DNA from: Citrobacter amalonaticus
GTDB lineage: Bacteria > Pseudomonadota > Gammaproteobacteria > Enterobacterales > Enterobacteriaceae
Assembly (NCBI RefSeq): GCF_001559075.2
Contig: NZ_CP014015.2
Coordinates: 2,852,001 to 2,916,000 of the forward strand
Direction: 5' to 3'
DNA: 64,000 nucleotides
Positions 25,388-34,530 of this stretch are shown one piece after another. Positions within the stretch are counted from its first letter, which is position 1; each line of letters starts with the position of its first letter. The notes beneath the pieces were generated by a model. That model did not search any database. It was not told the origin of the DNA and saw only the letters and a list, made by a program, of their open reading frames with translations. A program made the position numbers and the translations under genes.

Positions 25388-26815
25388 ATGAAAAAAACCA
25401 CATTAGCAATGAGTGCACTGGCTCTGAGTTTAGGTTTGGCGTTATCCCCGCTTTCTGCAACGGCGGCTGAAACTGCATCAGCGACAACCGCACAGCAGAT
25501 GCCAAGTCTGGCACCGATGCTCGAAAAAGTGATGCCATCGGTGGTCAGCATTAACGTGGAAGGTAGCACAACCGTCAATACACCGCGGATGCCGCGTAAT
25601 TTCCAGCAGTTCTTTGGTGATGATTCCCCGTTCTGCCAGGAAGGTTCACCGTTCCAGAGCTCGCCATTCTGCCAGGGCGGCGCGCAGGGCGGTAACGGCG
25701 GCGGCCAGCAGCAGAAGTTCATGGCGCTGGGTTCCGGTGTCATCATTGATGCCGCGAAAGGCTATGTCGTCACCAACAACCACGTGGTGGATAACGCCAC
25801 GGTGATTAAGGTTCAACTGAGCGATGGCCGTAAATTCGACGCTAAGATCGTCGGCAAAGACCCGCGTTCTGATATTGCGCTGATCCAGATTCAGGATCCG
25901 AAAAACCTGACGGCGATTAAGCTGGCTGACTCCGACACGCTGCGCGTGGGGGATTACACTGTCGCCATCGGTAACCCGTTTGGCCTGGGTGAGACGGTCA
26001 CTTCCGGTATCGTCTCTGCGCTGGGTCGTAGCGGCCTGAATGCGCAGAACTATGAAAACTTCATCCAGACCGATGCGGCGATCAACCGCGGTAACTCCGG
26101 CGGTGCGTTGGTTAACCTGAACGGCGAGCTGATCGGTATTAACACGGCGATCCTCGCGCCGGACGGCGGCAACATCGGTATCGGTTTTGCGATCCCGAGC
26201 AATATGGTGAAAAACCTGACCTCCCAGATGGTGGAATTCGGCCAGGTGAAACGCGGTGAGCTGGGGATTATGGGGACCGAACTGAGCTCCGAACTGGCGA
26301 AAGCGATGAAAGTCGATGCGCAGCGCGGCGCGTTTGTCAGCCAGGTCATGCCGAACTCGTCTGCTTCGAAGGCCGGAATTAAAGCCGGGGATGTGATCAC
26401 CTCCCTGAACGGTAAACCGATCAGCAGCTTCGCCGCACTGCGTGCGCAGGTTGGCACCATGCCGGTGGGCAGCAAAATTACCCTCGGCCTGCTGCGCGAC
26501 GGTAAGCCGGTTACCGTGAATCTGGAACTGCAGCAGAGCAGCCAGACTCAGGTTGATTCCAGCTCCATCTTCAGCGGTATTGAAGGGGCTGAAATGAGTA
26601 ACAAAGGTCAGGATAAAGGCGTCGTGGTGAACAACGTGAAAGCGAACACCCCGGCGGCGCAGATTGGCCTGAAGAAAGGGGATGTGATTGTCGGCGCTAA
26701 CCAGCAGCCGGTGAAAAACATCGCCGAACTGCGTAAAATCCTCGACAGCAAACCGTCTGTCCTGGCGCTGAACATTCAGCGTGGCGACAGCAATATCTAC
26801 CTGTTGATGCAGTAA
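25388..26815 (+). CDS. degP: Periplasmic serine endoprotease/chaperone DegP
   Basis: Degrades or holds misfolded outer-membrane and periplasmic proteins. The 475-residue precursor has a signal peptide ending SATA (about 26). The LA loop has the two cysteines of PFCQ...PFCQ (about 83 and 95). The catalytic triad is His132 (TNNHVVDN), Asp162 (RSDIAL) and Ser237 (GNSGGA), one residue later than in E. coli because the LA loop gains one residue (QGGAQGG). Two PDZ domains follow (about 285-375 and 390-470). The five codons before ATG 25388 are excluded. Confidence 0.98.
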   Translation: MKKTTLAMSALALSLGLALSPLSATAAETASATTAQQMPSLAPMLEKVMPSVVSINVEGSTTVNTPRMPRNFQQFFGDDSPFCQEGSPFQSSPFCQGGAQGGNGGGQQQKFMALGSGVIIDAAKGYVVTNNHVVDNATVIKVQLSDGRKFDAKIVGKDPRSDIALIQIQDPKNLTAIKLADSDTLRVGDYTVAIGNPFGLGETVTSGIVSALGRSGLNAQNYENFIQTDAAINRGNSGGALVNLNGELIGINTAILAPDGGNIGIGFAIPSNMVKNLTSQMVEFGQVKRGELGIMGTELSSELAKAMKVDAQRGAFVSQVMPNSSASKAGIKAGDVITSLNGKPISSFAALRAQVGTMPVGSKITLGLLRDGKPVTVNLELQQSSQTQVDSSSIFSGIEGAEMSNKGQDKGVVVNNVKANTPAAQIGLKKGDVIVGANQQPVKNIAELRKILDSKPSVLALNIQRGDSNIYLLMQ

Positions 26816-26822
26816 TCTCCCC

Positions 26823-26858
26823 AAAACCCCTTCCTGTCACAGGAGGGGGTTTCTTTTT
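26823..26858 (+). terminator. degP terminator
   Basis: AAAACCCCTTCCTG and CAGGAGGGGGTTT pair into a long stem followed by CTTTTTG, just after the degP stop. Confidence 0.88.
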
Positions 26859-26965
26859 GTGATATTTCCCACAACTCCATACTTCTTCCCTTTGCTTTGT
26901 GCATCTGCACAATGTCAGCGTTTATTATCTTCTTTATGCTGGAGCTCTGCTCACAGGAGGGCTTT

Positions 26966-28123
26966 ATGGCTGGCTGGCATCTTGATACCAAAATGGCGCA
27001 GGATATCGTGGCACGCACGATGCGCATTATTGATACCAATATCAACGTGATGGATGCCCGTGGACGGATCATCGGCAGCGGCGATCGCGAGCGTATTGGG
27101 GAATTGCACGAAGGCGCGCTGTTAGTCCTCTCTCAGGGCCGCGTGGTGGATATCGATGATGCCGTTGCGCGTCATCTGCACGGCGTTCGTCAGGGGATCA
27201 ACCTGCCGCTGCGTCTGGAAGGCGAGATCGTCGGCGTGATTGGCCTGACTGGCGAACCTGAACATCTGCGCAAATATGGCGAACTGGTGTGCATGACAGC
27301 GGAGATGATGCTGGAGCAGTCGCGCCTGATGCACCTGCTGGCGCAGGACAGTCGCCTGCGTGAAGAGCTGGTGATGAACCTGATTCAGGCGGAAGAGAAC
27401 ACGCCTGCGTTGACCGAGTGGGCGCAACGTTTAGGTATCGACCTCAATCAGCCGCGCGTGGTGGCGGTGGTGGAAGTCGACAGCGGACAACTCGGCGTGG
27501 ACAGCGCGATGGCGGAGTTGCAGCAGTTACAGAACGCCCTGACTACCCCGGAGCGTAATAACCTGATTGCGATTGTTTCGCTGACCGAGATGGTGGTGTT
27601 AAAACCGGCGCTGAATTCGTTTGGCCGTTGGGATGCCGAAGATCATCGCAAGCGCGTTGAGCAACTGATTGCGCGCATGAAAGAGAACGGGCAGTTGCGC
27701 TTTCGCGTTTCGCTGGGCAACTATTTTACCGGGCCTGGCAGTATTGCGCGTTCGTACCGCACTGCGCGCACGACGATGATGGTCGGCAAACAACGAATGC
27801 CGGAAAGCCGCAGCTACTTTTATCAGGATTTGATGCTGCCGGTTCTGCTCGACAGTCTGCGCGGCGGCTGGCAGGCCAATGAGCTGGCACGCCCGCTGGT
27901 GCGCCTGAAGGCGATGGACAATAACGGCCTGTTGCGCCGCACTCTGGCGGCATGGTTTCGCCACAACGTGCAGCCGCTGGCGACCTCTAAAGCGCTGTTT
28001 ATTCACCGGAATACGCTGGAGTATCGACTGAATCGTATCTCGGAATTGACCGGGCTGGATTTGGGGAATTTCGACGATCGGCTGCTGCTGTACGTGGCGT
28101 TACAGCTCGATGAGCAGCGTTGA
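26966..28123 (+). CDS. cdaR: Transcriptional regulator CdaR (sugar diacid regulator)
   Basis: Activates genes for glucarate, galactarate and glycerate use. The 385-residue protein has an N-terminal diacid-recognition domain (about 5-140) and a C-terminal PucR-type helix-turn-helix with ALFIHRNTLEYRLNRISELTG (near 345-365). The ATG at 26966 follows CAGGAGGGCTTT, a very strong ribosome site; the frame is open for 23 codons upstream, but these are not used in E. coli. The target operons are elsewhere in the genome. Confidence 0.97.
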   Translation: MAGWHLDTKMAQDIVARTMRIIDTNINVMDARGRIIGSGDRERIGELHEGALLVLSQGRVVDIDDAVARHLHGVRQGINLPLRLEGEIVGVIGLTGEPEHLRKYGELVCMTAEMMLEQSRLMHLLAQDSRLREELVMNLIQAEENTPALTEWAQRLGIDLNQPRVVAVVEVDSGQLGVDSAMAELQQLQNALTTPERNNLIAIVSLTEMVVLKPALNSFGRWDAEDHRKRVEQLIARMKENGQLRFRVSLGNYFTGPGSIARSYRTARTTMMVGKQRMPESRSYFYQDLMLPVLLDSLRGGWQANELARPLVRLKAMDNNGLLRRTLAAWFRHNVQPLATSKALFIHRNTLEYRLNRISELTGLDLGNFDDRLLLYVALQLDEQR

Positions 28124-28129
28124 TTCATT

Positions 28130-28229
28130 GCCTGATGGCGCTACGCTTATCAGGCCTACGTAGGCCTGATAAGGCGTATGAGGATGTACCTGTAGGCCGG
28201 ACAAGGCGTATGACGCCGCCATCCGGCAA
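28130..28229. repeat. BIME with three REP units
   Basis: Units at about 28130-28159, 28160-28182 and 28192-28229 separate the convergent cdaR and yaeH. The first two use a CCTGAT/ATCAGG arm, the third the CCGGA/TCCGG arm; the first two abut head to head at GGCCTACGTAGGCC. Confidence 0.88.
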
Positions 28230-28237
28230 CAAACGGC

Positions 28238-28624
28238 TTATTTACGCGTCAGTTTTTCCAGATCGGCTTCGATTTCGGTGATCTTATTCGCCACCACGCT
28301 TTCCAGATGGCGTAAGTCATCAAGGATCTTACGTTTCAGATCGACTTCAGTGCGATCGCGCTGGCAGATCTGATCGAGTTCGTCGATCACATAGCGCAGG
28401 TTTGGACTGATCTCCTGCACCTCTTTGTATCCCTGACCCACCCCATCGGCGACCACGGTTTTGCGCTGGCGGGGGTATTTAAACTTCACGCTTTTGGCAA
28501 AGAACTCACCTTTATCCTTCTGGAAATAGATTTTCAGGATATCGTTGTTGGCTTCTTGCCGCAGGCTGTAACGATCGATTTCTTCAGGATTAGTAATGCC
28601 CAGACTTTTCAGATTGTCATACAT
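28238..28624 (-). CDS. yaeH: DUF3461 protein YaeH
   Basis: A 128-residue cytoplasmic protein almost identical to E. coli YaeH, with no assigned function. It has many Lys, Glu and Asp residues, and the C-terminal half (about 85-126) is predicted by its heptad-like leucines to form a coiled coil (LDDLRHLESVV...IEADLEKL). No enzymatic motif is visible. It is separated from dapD by a terminator. Confidence 0.92.
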   Translation of the reverse strand: MYDNLKSLGITNPEEIDRYSLRQEANNDILKIYFQKDKGEFFAKSVKFKYPRQRKTVVADGVGQGYKEVQEISPNLRYVIDELDQICQRDRTEVDLKRKILDDLRHLESVVANKITEIEADLEKLTRK

Positions 28625-28696
28625 AGCGGTACCCTTAAGCTCACTATAACTATTGAATAATTAACGAAAAGCCCTGTTTCTGCCACTCGCAGATGT

Positions 28697-28724
28697 AAAA
28701 AAAGCGGGCTTAGCCCGCTTTTTC
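28697..28724 (-). terminator. dapD terminator
   Basis: AAAAAGCGGGCT / AGCCCGCTTTTT is a perfect stem with A- and T-rich flanks on both sides, located 10 bases after the dapD stop. It works in principle in both directions. Confidence 0.9.
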
Positions 28725-28733
28725 AAATCGCCG

Positions 28734-29558
28734 TTAGTCGATGGTACGCAACAACTCGTTGATGCCGACCTTGCCGCGGGTTTTGGCGTCGACTTTTTTC
28801 ACAATCACCGCACAGTACAGGCTGTACTTGCCATCTTTCGATGGCAGGTTGCCGGAAACGACAACGGAGCCTGCCGGAACGCGGCCATAATGGACTTCAC
28901 CGGTTTCACGGTCGTAAATACGGGTGCTCTGACCAATATAAACGCCCATCGAAATCACCGAGCCTTCTTCGACAATCACGCCTTCTACGACTTCAGAACG
29001 CGCGCCGATAAAGCAGTTGTCTTCGATGATGGTCGGGTTCGCCTGCAGCGGCTCCAGTACACCACCGATGCCAACGCCACCGGACAGGTGAACGTTTTTA
29101 CCGATCTGCGCACAGGAACCCACGGTTGCCCAGGTATCAACCATCGTGCCTTCATCAACGTAAGCGCCGATGTTGACATAGGACGGCATCAGCACGGTGT
29201 TACGGGCGATAAATGCACCCTGACGTACCGCCGCGGGCGGAACCACACGGAAGCCTTCTTTCTGGAAACGTGCGTCGTCGTAGTCGGCGAATTTCATCGG
29301 CACCTTATCGAAGTAGCGGCTTTCCGCGCCATCGATCACCTGGTTATCGTTGATACGGAAAGAGAGCAGAACCGCTTTCTTCAACCACTGGTGAGTCACC
29401 CACTGACCGTCTACCTTTTCTGCCACGCGCAGCGCGCCGGAATCCAGCAGGGAAATCACCTGATTCACCGCTTCACGGGTCACGGTATCCACATTGGCCG
29501 GAGTAATGTCGGCACGGCGCTCAAAAGCGGTCTCAATAACGTTCTGTAACTGCTGCAT
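28734..29558 (-). CDS. dapD: 2,3,4,5-tetrahydropyridine-2,6-dicarboxylate N-succinyltransferase
   Basis: Succinyl-CoA-dependent step of the lysine and meso-diaminopimelate pathway. The 274-residue product has an N-terminal helical part and a left-handed beta-helix built from hexapeptide repeats, seen as runs such as VNIGAYVDEGTMVDTWATVG and GGVGIGGVLEPLQ (about 135-215). The E. coli gene yaeI that lies between dapD and yaeH is absent here. Confidence 0.98.
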   Translation of the reverse strand: MQQLQNVIETAFERRADITPANVDTVTREAVNQVISLLDSGALRVAEKVDGQWVTHQWLKKAVLLSFRINDNQVIDGAESRYFDKVPMKFADYDDARFQKEGFRVVPPAAVRQGAFIARNTVLMPSYVNIGAYVDEGTMVDTWATVGSCAQIGKNVHLSGGVGIGGVLEPLQANPTIIEDNCFIGARSEVVEGVIVEEGSVISMGVYIGQSTRIYDRETGEVHYGRVPAGSVVVSGNLPSKDGKYSLYCAVIVKKVDAKTRGKVGINELLRTID

Positions 29559-29588
29559 TGTTAAACTCTTTCCCTATAAATAAACACA

Positions 29589-32261
29589 CTACCCTTTATC
29601 GTTTGGATTGAGGGCCTCTGTCAACCGTTGATGCACTTCCTGCTGCAGCGCATTATTAAGCGCACGCCGGTCCGCTGTAGCGATTATGAATAAATCTTCT
29701 ACTCGCTCGCCAATGGTTGTAATTCGGGCGCCATGAAGCGAAATTCCCAGATCGGCAAAAATTTGCCCGACCCTCGCCAGCAGCCCTGGCTGATCGAGCG
29801 CGATAAGCTCGAGGAACGATTTGCGGTCAGTGTGCGTGGGCAGGAACGTGACCTCGGTATCGACGGTAAAGTGGCGCAATTTTGCCGGCTGTCGACGCGG
29901 CTGCGGCGGCTGCCAACTGCGCTGGGTGATCGCCTGTTCCAGCCCAAAGCGGATGGCTTCATGCCTGTCTGACGACAGCGGGCTGCCGTCCGGTTCCAGG
30001 ACGATAAAGGTGTCCATCGCCATGCCATCGCGGGTTGTGAAAATCTGCGCATCGTGGACGCTGAGGTTACGTCGGTCCAGCTCGGCGCAGACGGCGGCAA
30101 ACAGATACGGGCGATCCGGACTCCAGATGAAGATTTCCGTCCCGCCGCGCGTTGCCTGCGGGCTGAGCAGAATTAGCGGCTCGCTGAGATCGTGCTGCAA
30201 CAGATGACGCGCATGCCAGGCCAACTGGTTCGGGCTGTGGCGCACGAAGTAGTTGGCGCGACAGCGCGACCAGATATGGTGCAACGCTTCTTCATCAATG
30301 TTATCCATCCGCAGCAGCGCCAGCGCCTGCAACTGGTGATGGCGCACGCGTTCGCGCATATCCGGCGTGTTTTGCATTCCCCGACGCAGCTGTTTTTCCG
30401 TGGCGAAGTACAGTTCACGCAACAGACTTTGCTTCCAGCTGTTCCATAGCGTTTCGTTGGTGGCGCATATATCTGCCACCGTCAGGCAAACCAGGAAGCG
30501 CAGGCGATGTTCCGTCTGCACCTCTTCGGCGAACTGCTTAATCACTTCAGGATCCTGAATATCCCGGCGCTGGGCGGTCACCGACATCAGCAGGTGCTGG
30601 CGAACCAGCCAGGCAATCAACTGCGTTTCGCGCGAGTTCAGGCCGTGCAGTTCCGCAAACTTGAGCACGTCCTGCGCGCCCAGCACCGAGTGGTCGCCGC
30701 CGCGTCCTTTGGCGATGTCATGGAATAGCGCGGCGATGAAAATCAGCTCGGGCTGCCGCAGACGCGGCCAGAGATCCACGCACAGCGGGTGGCGCTGGCG
30801 GGTCTCTTCTTTGGCAAAACTTTCCAGCTTCAGCATCACGCGAATCGTGTGCTCGTCTACCGTGTAAGCATGGAACAGGTCAAACTGCATCTGCCCGACA
30901 ATACGTGACCACTGCGGCATGTAGGCCCACAGCACGCTATGGCGGTGCATCGGCAGCAGGCCGCGGCTGACCGCGCCTGGGTGACGCAGCATACTGAGAA
31001 ACAACGAGCGCGCCTCCGGGATATAGCACAGCGGCTGGTTCAGGTGGCGGCGCGCATGGCGCAGATGGCGAAGGGTGGTGGAGTAGATCCCGGTGATCGC
31101 ACTGTTGCGGACCATGGTGTAGAACATCCGCAGGATCGCTTCCGGTTCGCGGATGAACAGATCGTCCTGACGCAGATCGATCAGCGTGCCGCGCAGTTGA
31201 AAATCGTCATCAATAGGACGCGGCTTTTCGTCGGCAGACAGCGCGAGGATCGCTTCGTCAAACAGCTGTAGCAGCATCTGGTTGAGTTCAGTGACGCGGC
31301 GGGTGACACGGAAATAATCCTTCATCATCTGCTCAACCGGTTCGTTGCCTTCGCCGCTGTAGTTCAGGCGCTGAGCGACGCTCAACTGGCGATCGAACAG
31401 CAGGCGGTTATCGTAACGACTGACCACTAAATGCAGGGCAAAACGAATGCGCCACAGAATGTGCAGGCACTCGTTGAGCTCAGCGCGCTCTGCCTGAGTC
31501 AAAAAGCCGAAGCCGACCATTTCGTCGAGCGAGGTAGCGCCAAAATGGCGACGGGCGACCCACTGCAGCGTGTGGATATCGCGCAGACCGCCGGGGCTAC
31601 TTTTGATATCCGGCTCAAGGTTATAGCTGGTGCCGTGATAGCGCTGGTGGCGCTGATGCTGTTCTTCTACTTTGGCGGCGTAGAATTTGTCGGAGGGCCA
31701 GAAACCTTCGCTGAAGATATGTTTTTGCAGCTCCAGAAAAAGGGCGACGTCGCCAATCAACAGACGGGTCTCAATCAGGTTGGTGGCGACGGTCAGATCT
31801 GACAACCCTTCCAGCAGGCACTCTTCCAGCGTACGCACGCTGTGCCCGACCTCCAGTTTGACGTCCCACAGCAATGTCAGCAGCTCGCCGACCTTTTGCG
31901 CCTGATCGTCCGGTAATTTTTTACGACTCAGGATGAGCAGGTCGATATCGGAAAGCGGGTGCAGTTCACCGCGCCCGTATCCGCCAACGGCGACCAGCGC
32001 CAGATCGGCAATCTGCCCAAAACCGGCGTCGATCCACAGACGTTGCAGCAACTGGTCGATAAATTCGGTCCGGGCTTCAATCAGCTGTTCGGCGGAAATC
32101 CCGCTGTCGAAGGCATCGCCTAACCACTGCTGGAAAGCGTCGATATGCGTTTTGATTCCGGAGACGGTGAGTTCGTCGCGAGACCAGGCCCCCGGGTTCT
32201 GCGGCTGACCGGGGAGGGTGGGGAGTGCGGTATTCGCGTGCTGTTCAGGAAGTGTATTCAT
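29589..32261 (-). CDS. glnD: Bifunctional uridylyltransferase/uridylyl-removing enzyme GlnD
   Basis: Nitrogen sensor that modifies PII proteins GlnB and GlnK in response to glutamine. The 890-residue protein has a nucleotidyl-transferase domain with GGYGRGELHPLSDIDLLIL (about 92-110), an HD domain with FHDIAKGRGGDHS (about 513-525) for deuridylylation, and two ACT domains at the C-terminus (about 708-780 and 815-890) that bind glutamine. It is 30 bases upstream of dapD, so read-through is possible. Confidence 0.98.
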   Translation of the reverse strand: MNTLPEQHANTALPTLPGQPQNPGAWSRDELTVSGIKTHIDAFQQWLGDAFDSGISAEQLIEARTEFIDQLLQRLWIDAGFGQIADLALVAVGGYGRGELHPLSDIDLLILSRKKLPDDQAQKVGELLTLLWDVKLEVGHSVRTLEECLLEGLSDLTVATNLIETRLLIGDVALFLELQKHIFSEGFWPSDKFYAAKVEEQHQRHQRYHGTSYNLEPDIKSSPGGLRDIHTLQWVARRHFGATSLDEMVGFGFLTQAERAELNECLHILWRIRFALHLVVSRYDNRLLFDRQLSVAQRLNYSGEGNEPVEQMMKDYFRVTRRVTELNQMLLQLFDEAILALSADEKPRPIDDDFQLRGTLIDLRQDDLFIREPEAILRMFYTMVRNSAITGIYSTTLRHLRHARRHLNQPLCYIPEARSLFLSMLRHPGAVSRGLLPMHRHSVLWAYMPQWSRIVGQMQFDLFHAYTVDEHTIRVMLKLESFAKEETRQRHPLCVDLWPRLRQPELIFIAALFHDIAKGRGGDHSVLGAQDVLKFAELHGLNSRETQLIAWLVRQHLLMSVTAQRRDIQDPEVIKQFAEEVQTEHRLRFLVCLTVADICATNETLWNSWKQSLLRELYFATEKQLRRGMQNTPDMRERVRHHQLQALALLRMDNIDEEALHHIWSRCRANYFVRHSPNQLAWHARHLLQHDLSEPLILLSPQATRGGTEIFIWSPDRPYLFAAVCAELDRRNLSVHDAQIFTTRDGMAMDTFIVLEPDGSPLSSDRHEAIRFGLEQAITQRSWQPPQPRRQPAKLRHFTVDTEVTFLPTHTDRKSFLELIALDQPGLLARVGQIFADLGISLHGARITTIGERVEDLFIIATADRRALNNALQQEVHQRLTEALNPNDKG

Positions 32262-32281
32262 TATGCGCCACCCATTAAAAA

Positions 32282-32364
32282 AGCCGGATATGGCGAAAGT
32301 GCCTTATCCGGCCTACGGAATAGTGCCATTTGTAGGCCTGATAAGCGAGAGCGCCATCAGGCAA
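32282..32364. repeat. BIME between map and glnD
   Basis: Two REP units (32282-32316 and 32332-32364) fill the gap between the map stop and the glnD start. The glnD ATG is about 20 bases from the first unit, so any glnD promoter must lie within or upstream of this repeat, i.e. overlapping map. Confidence 0.85.
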
Positions 32365-32369
32365 AAAAG

Positions 32370-33164
32370 TTATGCGTCGTGCGTGAAGACCGCCGGAATA
32401 GTGTCATCCTTACGTAACGTCAGAATTTCACAGCCGTTTTCGGTCACCACAATAGTATGCTCGTATTGTGCAGACAAGCTCCGGTCTTTGGTTTTTACCG
32501 TCCAGCCATCTTTCATCGTACGGATGCGGTAATCACCGGCGTTGAGCATCGGTTCAATGGTAAAGGTCATGCCCGGCTGCAGCACTACGCCGCCGTCGTC
32601 CGCATCATAGTGCAGCACCTGCGGCTCTTCGTGGAAGCCGCGGCCAATACCGTGTCCGCAGTATTCACGCACCACGGAGAAACCTTCGCCTTCCGCATAT
32701 TTCTGGATCGCCGCGCCGAGAGTCCGCAGACGGATACCCGGTTTCACCATTCGCAGCGCCAGATACAGGCTTTCCTGGGTGACGCGGCACAGACGTTCGC
32801 CCAGAATGGTCGGTTTGCCGACGATAAACATTTTGGAGGTATCGCCGTGGTACTCGTCTTTAATGACGGTCACGTCGATGTTGACGATATCGCCATCTTT
32901 TAGATGTTTGGCATCATCCGGGATACCGTGACACACCACTTCATTAATAGAGATGCAGACGGATTTCGGATAACCGTGATAGCCGAGGCAAGCAGAGATC
33001 GCATGCTGCTCGTTAACGATGTAGTCGTTACAGATACGATCCAGTTCACCCGTGCTGACACCCGGTTTGATATACGGTTCGATCATCTCCAGCACTTCCG
33101 CGGCCAGACGGCCCGCGACGCGCATTTTTTCGATTTCTTCAGGGGTCTTGATTGAGATAGCCAT
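32370..33164 (-). CDS. map: Type I methionine aminopeptidase
   Basis: Removes N-terminal Met co-translationally at the ribosome exit. The 264-residue protein has His79 in CLGYHGYPKS, the metal ligand aspartates in NIDVTVIKDEYHGDTSKMF (97 and 108), the HGIGRGFHEEP histidine (171) and the two glutamates near 204 and 235. Divergent from rpsB, as in E. coli. Confidence 0.98.
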   Translation of the reverse strand: MAISIKTPEEIEKMRVAGRLAAEVLEMIEPYIKPGVSTGELDRICNDYIVNEQHAISACLGYHGYPKSVCISINEVVCHGIPDDAKHLKDGDIVNIDVTVIKDEYHGDTSKMFIVGKPTILGERLCRVTQESLYLALRMVKPGIRLRTLGAAIQKYAEGEGFSVVREYCGHGIGRGFHEEPQVLHYDADDGGVVLQPGMTFTIEPMLNAGDYRIRTMKDGWTVKTKDRSLSAQYEHTIVVTENGCEILTLRKDDTIPAVFTHDA

Positions 33165-33411
33165 GAATTCTGTCCATCAGTGTCGGTTATTTCGACAATA
33201 ATTGTGTAAGTGCTGTCAATGGTATCAGCCTGGGGTATACCCTGCCAAATTGAGAATCATTCTGAACTTCGCCTTTCGTGCCACAAGCGCGTTGACTGCA
33301 TTTTTTCACCCCAGTCACTGACAAGGTGTAAGCGCCTGGGGAGGCTAAAATTTGCCGCTTTCTTGTAACACGAAATTCATCGTTCAATTCAGCACAGACC
33401 GCCAACAATTA
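33165..33411 (-). promoter_or_regulatory. map upstream region; no gene
   Basis: Non-coding stretch between map and the rpsB promoter. On the minus strand TTGGCA (33243-33248) could be a -35 for map, with a weak GATACC 16 bases on. The perfect palindrome GGGTATACCC (33233-33242) lies in that spacer. I see no open reading frame of quality here. Confidence 0.3.
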
Positions 33412-33441
33412 TTGGTGTCCACGGCGTATTTGTGGTATAAA
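33412..33441 (+). promoter_or_regulatory. rpsB-tsf promoter
   Basis: -35 TTGGTG (33412-33417), an 18-base spacer, and an extended -10 TGTGG-TATAAA (33431-33441) followed by the GC-rich discriminator GCGCGCC. The extended -10 with GC discriminator is the conserved rpsB promoter form and predicts stringent control by ppGpp and DksA. Confidence 0.8.
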
Positions 33442-33447
33442 GCGCGC

Positions 33448-33612
33448 CGGACTTCCGATCTCATTTCGTATACACAGAATGGGCGGAAGCGACAAATCTC
33501 ACTTTGTGTAACAACACACACGTATCGGCACATATTCCGGGGTGCCCTTTGGGGTCGGTAATATGGGATACGTGGAGGCATAACCCCAACTTAATCTATA
33601 GAGGTTTTAATC
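33448..33612 (+). ncRNA. tff: rpsB 5' leader, S2 autoregulatory region (t44/tff)
   Basis: The 165 bases between the predicted start site and the rpsB ATG have several stems, including CACTTTGTGT... and GGGGTGCCCTTTGGGGTC. This leader is the known S2 binding region that represses rpsB-tsf, and in E. coli a small RNA named tff or t44 maps to it. Ends are estimated from the E. coli arrangement; a separate RNA is not proven here. Confidence 0.65.
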
Positions 33613-34338
33613 ATGGCAACTGTTTCCATGCGCGACATGCTCAAGGCTGGTGTTCACTTCGGTCACCAGACCCGTTACTGGAACCCGAAAATGAAGCCGT
33701 TCATCTTCGGTGCGCGTAACAAAGTTCACATCATCAACCTTGAGAAAACGGTACCGATGTTCAATGAAGCTCTGGCTGAACTGAACAAGATTGCTTCTCG
33801 TAAAGGTAAAATCCTTTTCGTTGGTACTAAACGCGCTGCAAGCGAAGCGGTGAAAGACGCTGCTAACAGCTGCGACCAGTTCTTCGTGAACCATCGCTGG
33901 CTGGGCGGTATGCTGACTAACTGGAAAACCGTTCGTCAGTCCATCAAACGTCTGAAAGACCTGGAAACTCAGTCTCAGGACGGTACTTTCGAAAAGCTGA
34001 CCAAGAAAGAAGCGCTGATGCGTACTCGTGAGCTTGAGAAACTGGAAAACAGCCTGGGCGGTATCAAAGACATGGGCGGTCTGCCGGACGCTCTGTTCGT
34101 CATCGATGCTGACCACGAGCACATTGCTATCAAAGAAGCAAACAACCTGGGTATTCCGGTATTTGCTATCGTTGATACCAACTCTGATCCGGACGGTGTT
34201 GACTTCGTTATCCCGGGTAACGACGACGCAATCCGTGCTGTTAGCCTGTACCTAGGCGCTGTCGCTGCAACCGTTCGTGAAGGCCGTTCTCAGGATCTGG
34301 CTTCCCAGGCGGAAGAAAGCTTCGTAGAAGCTGAATAA
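33613..34338 (+). CDS. rpsB: 30S ribosomal protein S2
   Basis: Late-assembling small-subunit protein that needs S1 contact and represses its own operon. The 241-residue product opens with MATVSMRDMLKAGVHFGHQTRYWNPKM..., the S2 signature, and has the RWLGGMLTNWKT motif (about 94-105). It has the codon use of a highly expressed gene. Co-transcribed with tsf across a hairpin. Confidence 0.99.
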   Translation: MATVSMRDMLKAGVHFGHQTRYWNPKMKPFIFGARNKVHIINLEKTVPMFNEALAELNKIASRKGKILFVGTKRAASEAVKDAANSCDQFFVNHRWLGGMLTNWKTVRQSIKRLKDLETQSQDGTFEKLTKKEALMRTRELEKLENSLGGIKDMGGLPDALFVIDADHEHIAIKEANNLGIPVFAIVDTNSDPDGVDFVIPGNDDAIRAVSLYLGAVAATVREGRSQDLASQAEESFVEAE

Positions 34339-34445
34339 TAAGGCTTGATAACTTCCCTGAGATAGTTCGAGTGAAGACAACGCACCTGCGGCTCGGAATA
34401 TGAAGGGGAAGAGCCCTTATAAACCAGGTAGTATCATGTTTGGTT

Positions 34446-34472
34446 AGGGGGCCTGTATATGGCCCCCTTTTT
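34446..34472 (+). terminator. Hairpin with U-tract between rpsB and tsf
   Basis: AGGGGGCC / GGCCCCCT stem followed by TTTTT. It lies 58 bases before tsf and looks like an intrinsic terminator, probably partial, giving more S2 message than EF-Ts message. Confidence 0.75.
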
Positions 34473-34530
34473 CACTTTTAAATCTGTGTGGTTTAACGCC
34501 GGGCAGATCAAATCTTCCGAGGATTTTAGA

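Noticed and set aside
25646..26824. 392-codon open frame opposite degP
   Set aside because: Shadow of degP; lacks any known domain or start signal.
11751..28229. Repeated palindromes considered as a CRISPR array
   Set aside because: The repeats are isolated REP pairs between genes, not regularly spaced with unique spacers, and no cas genes are present.
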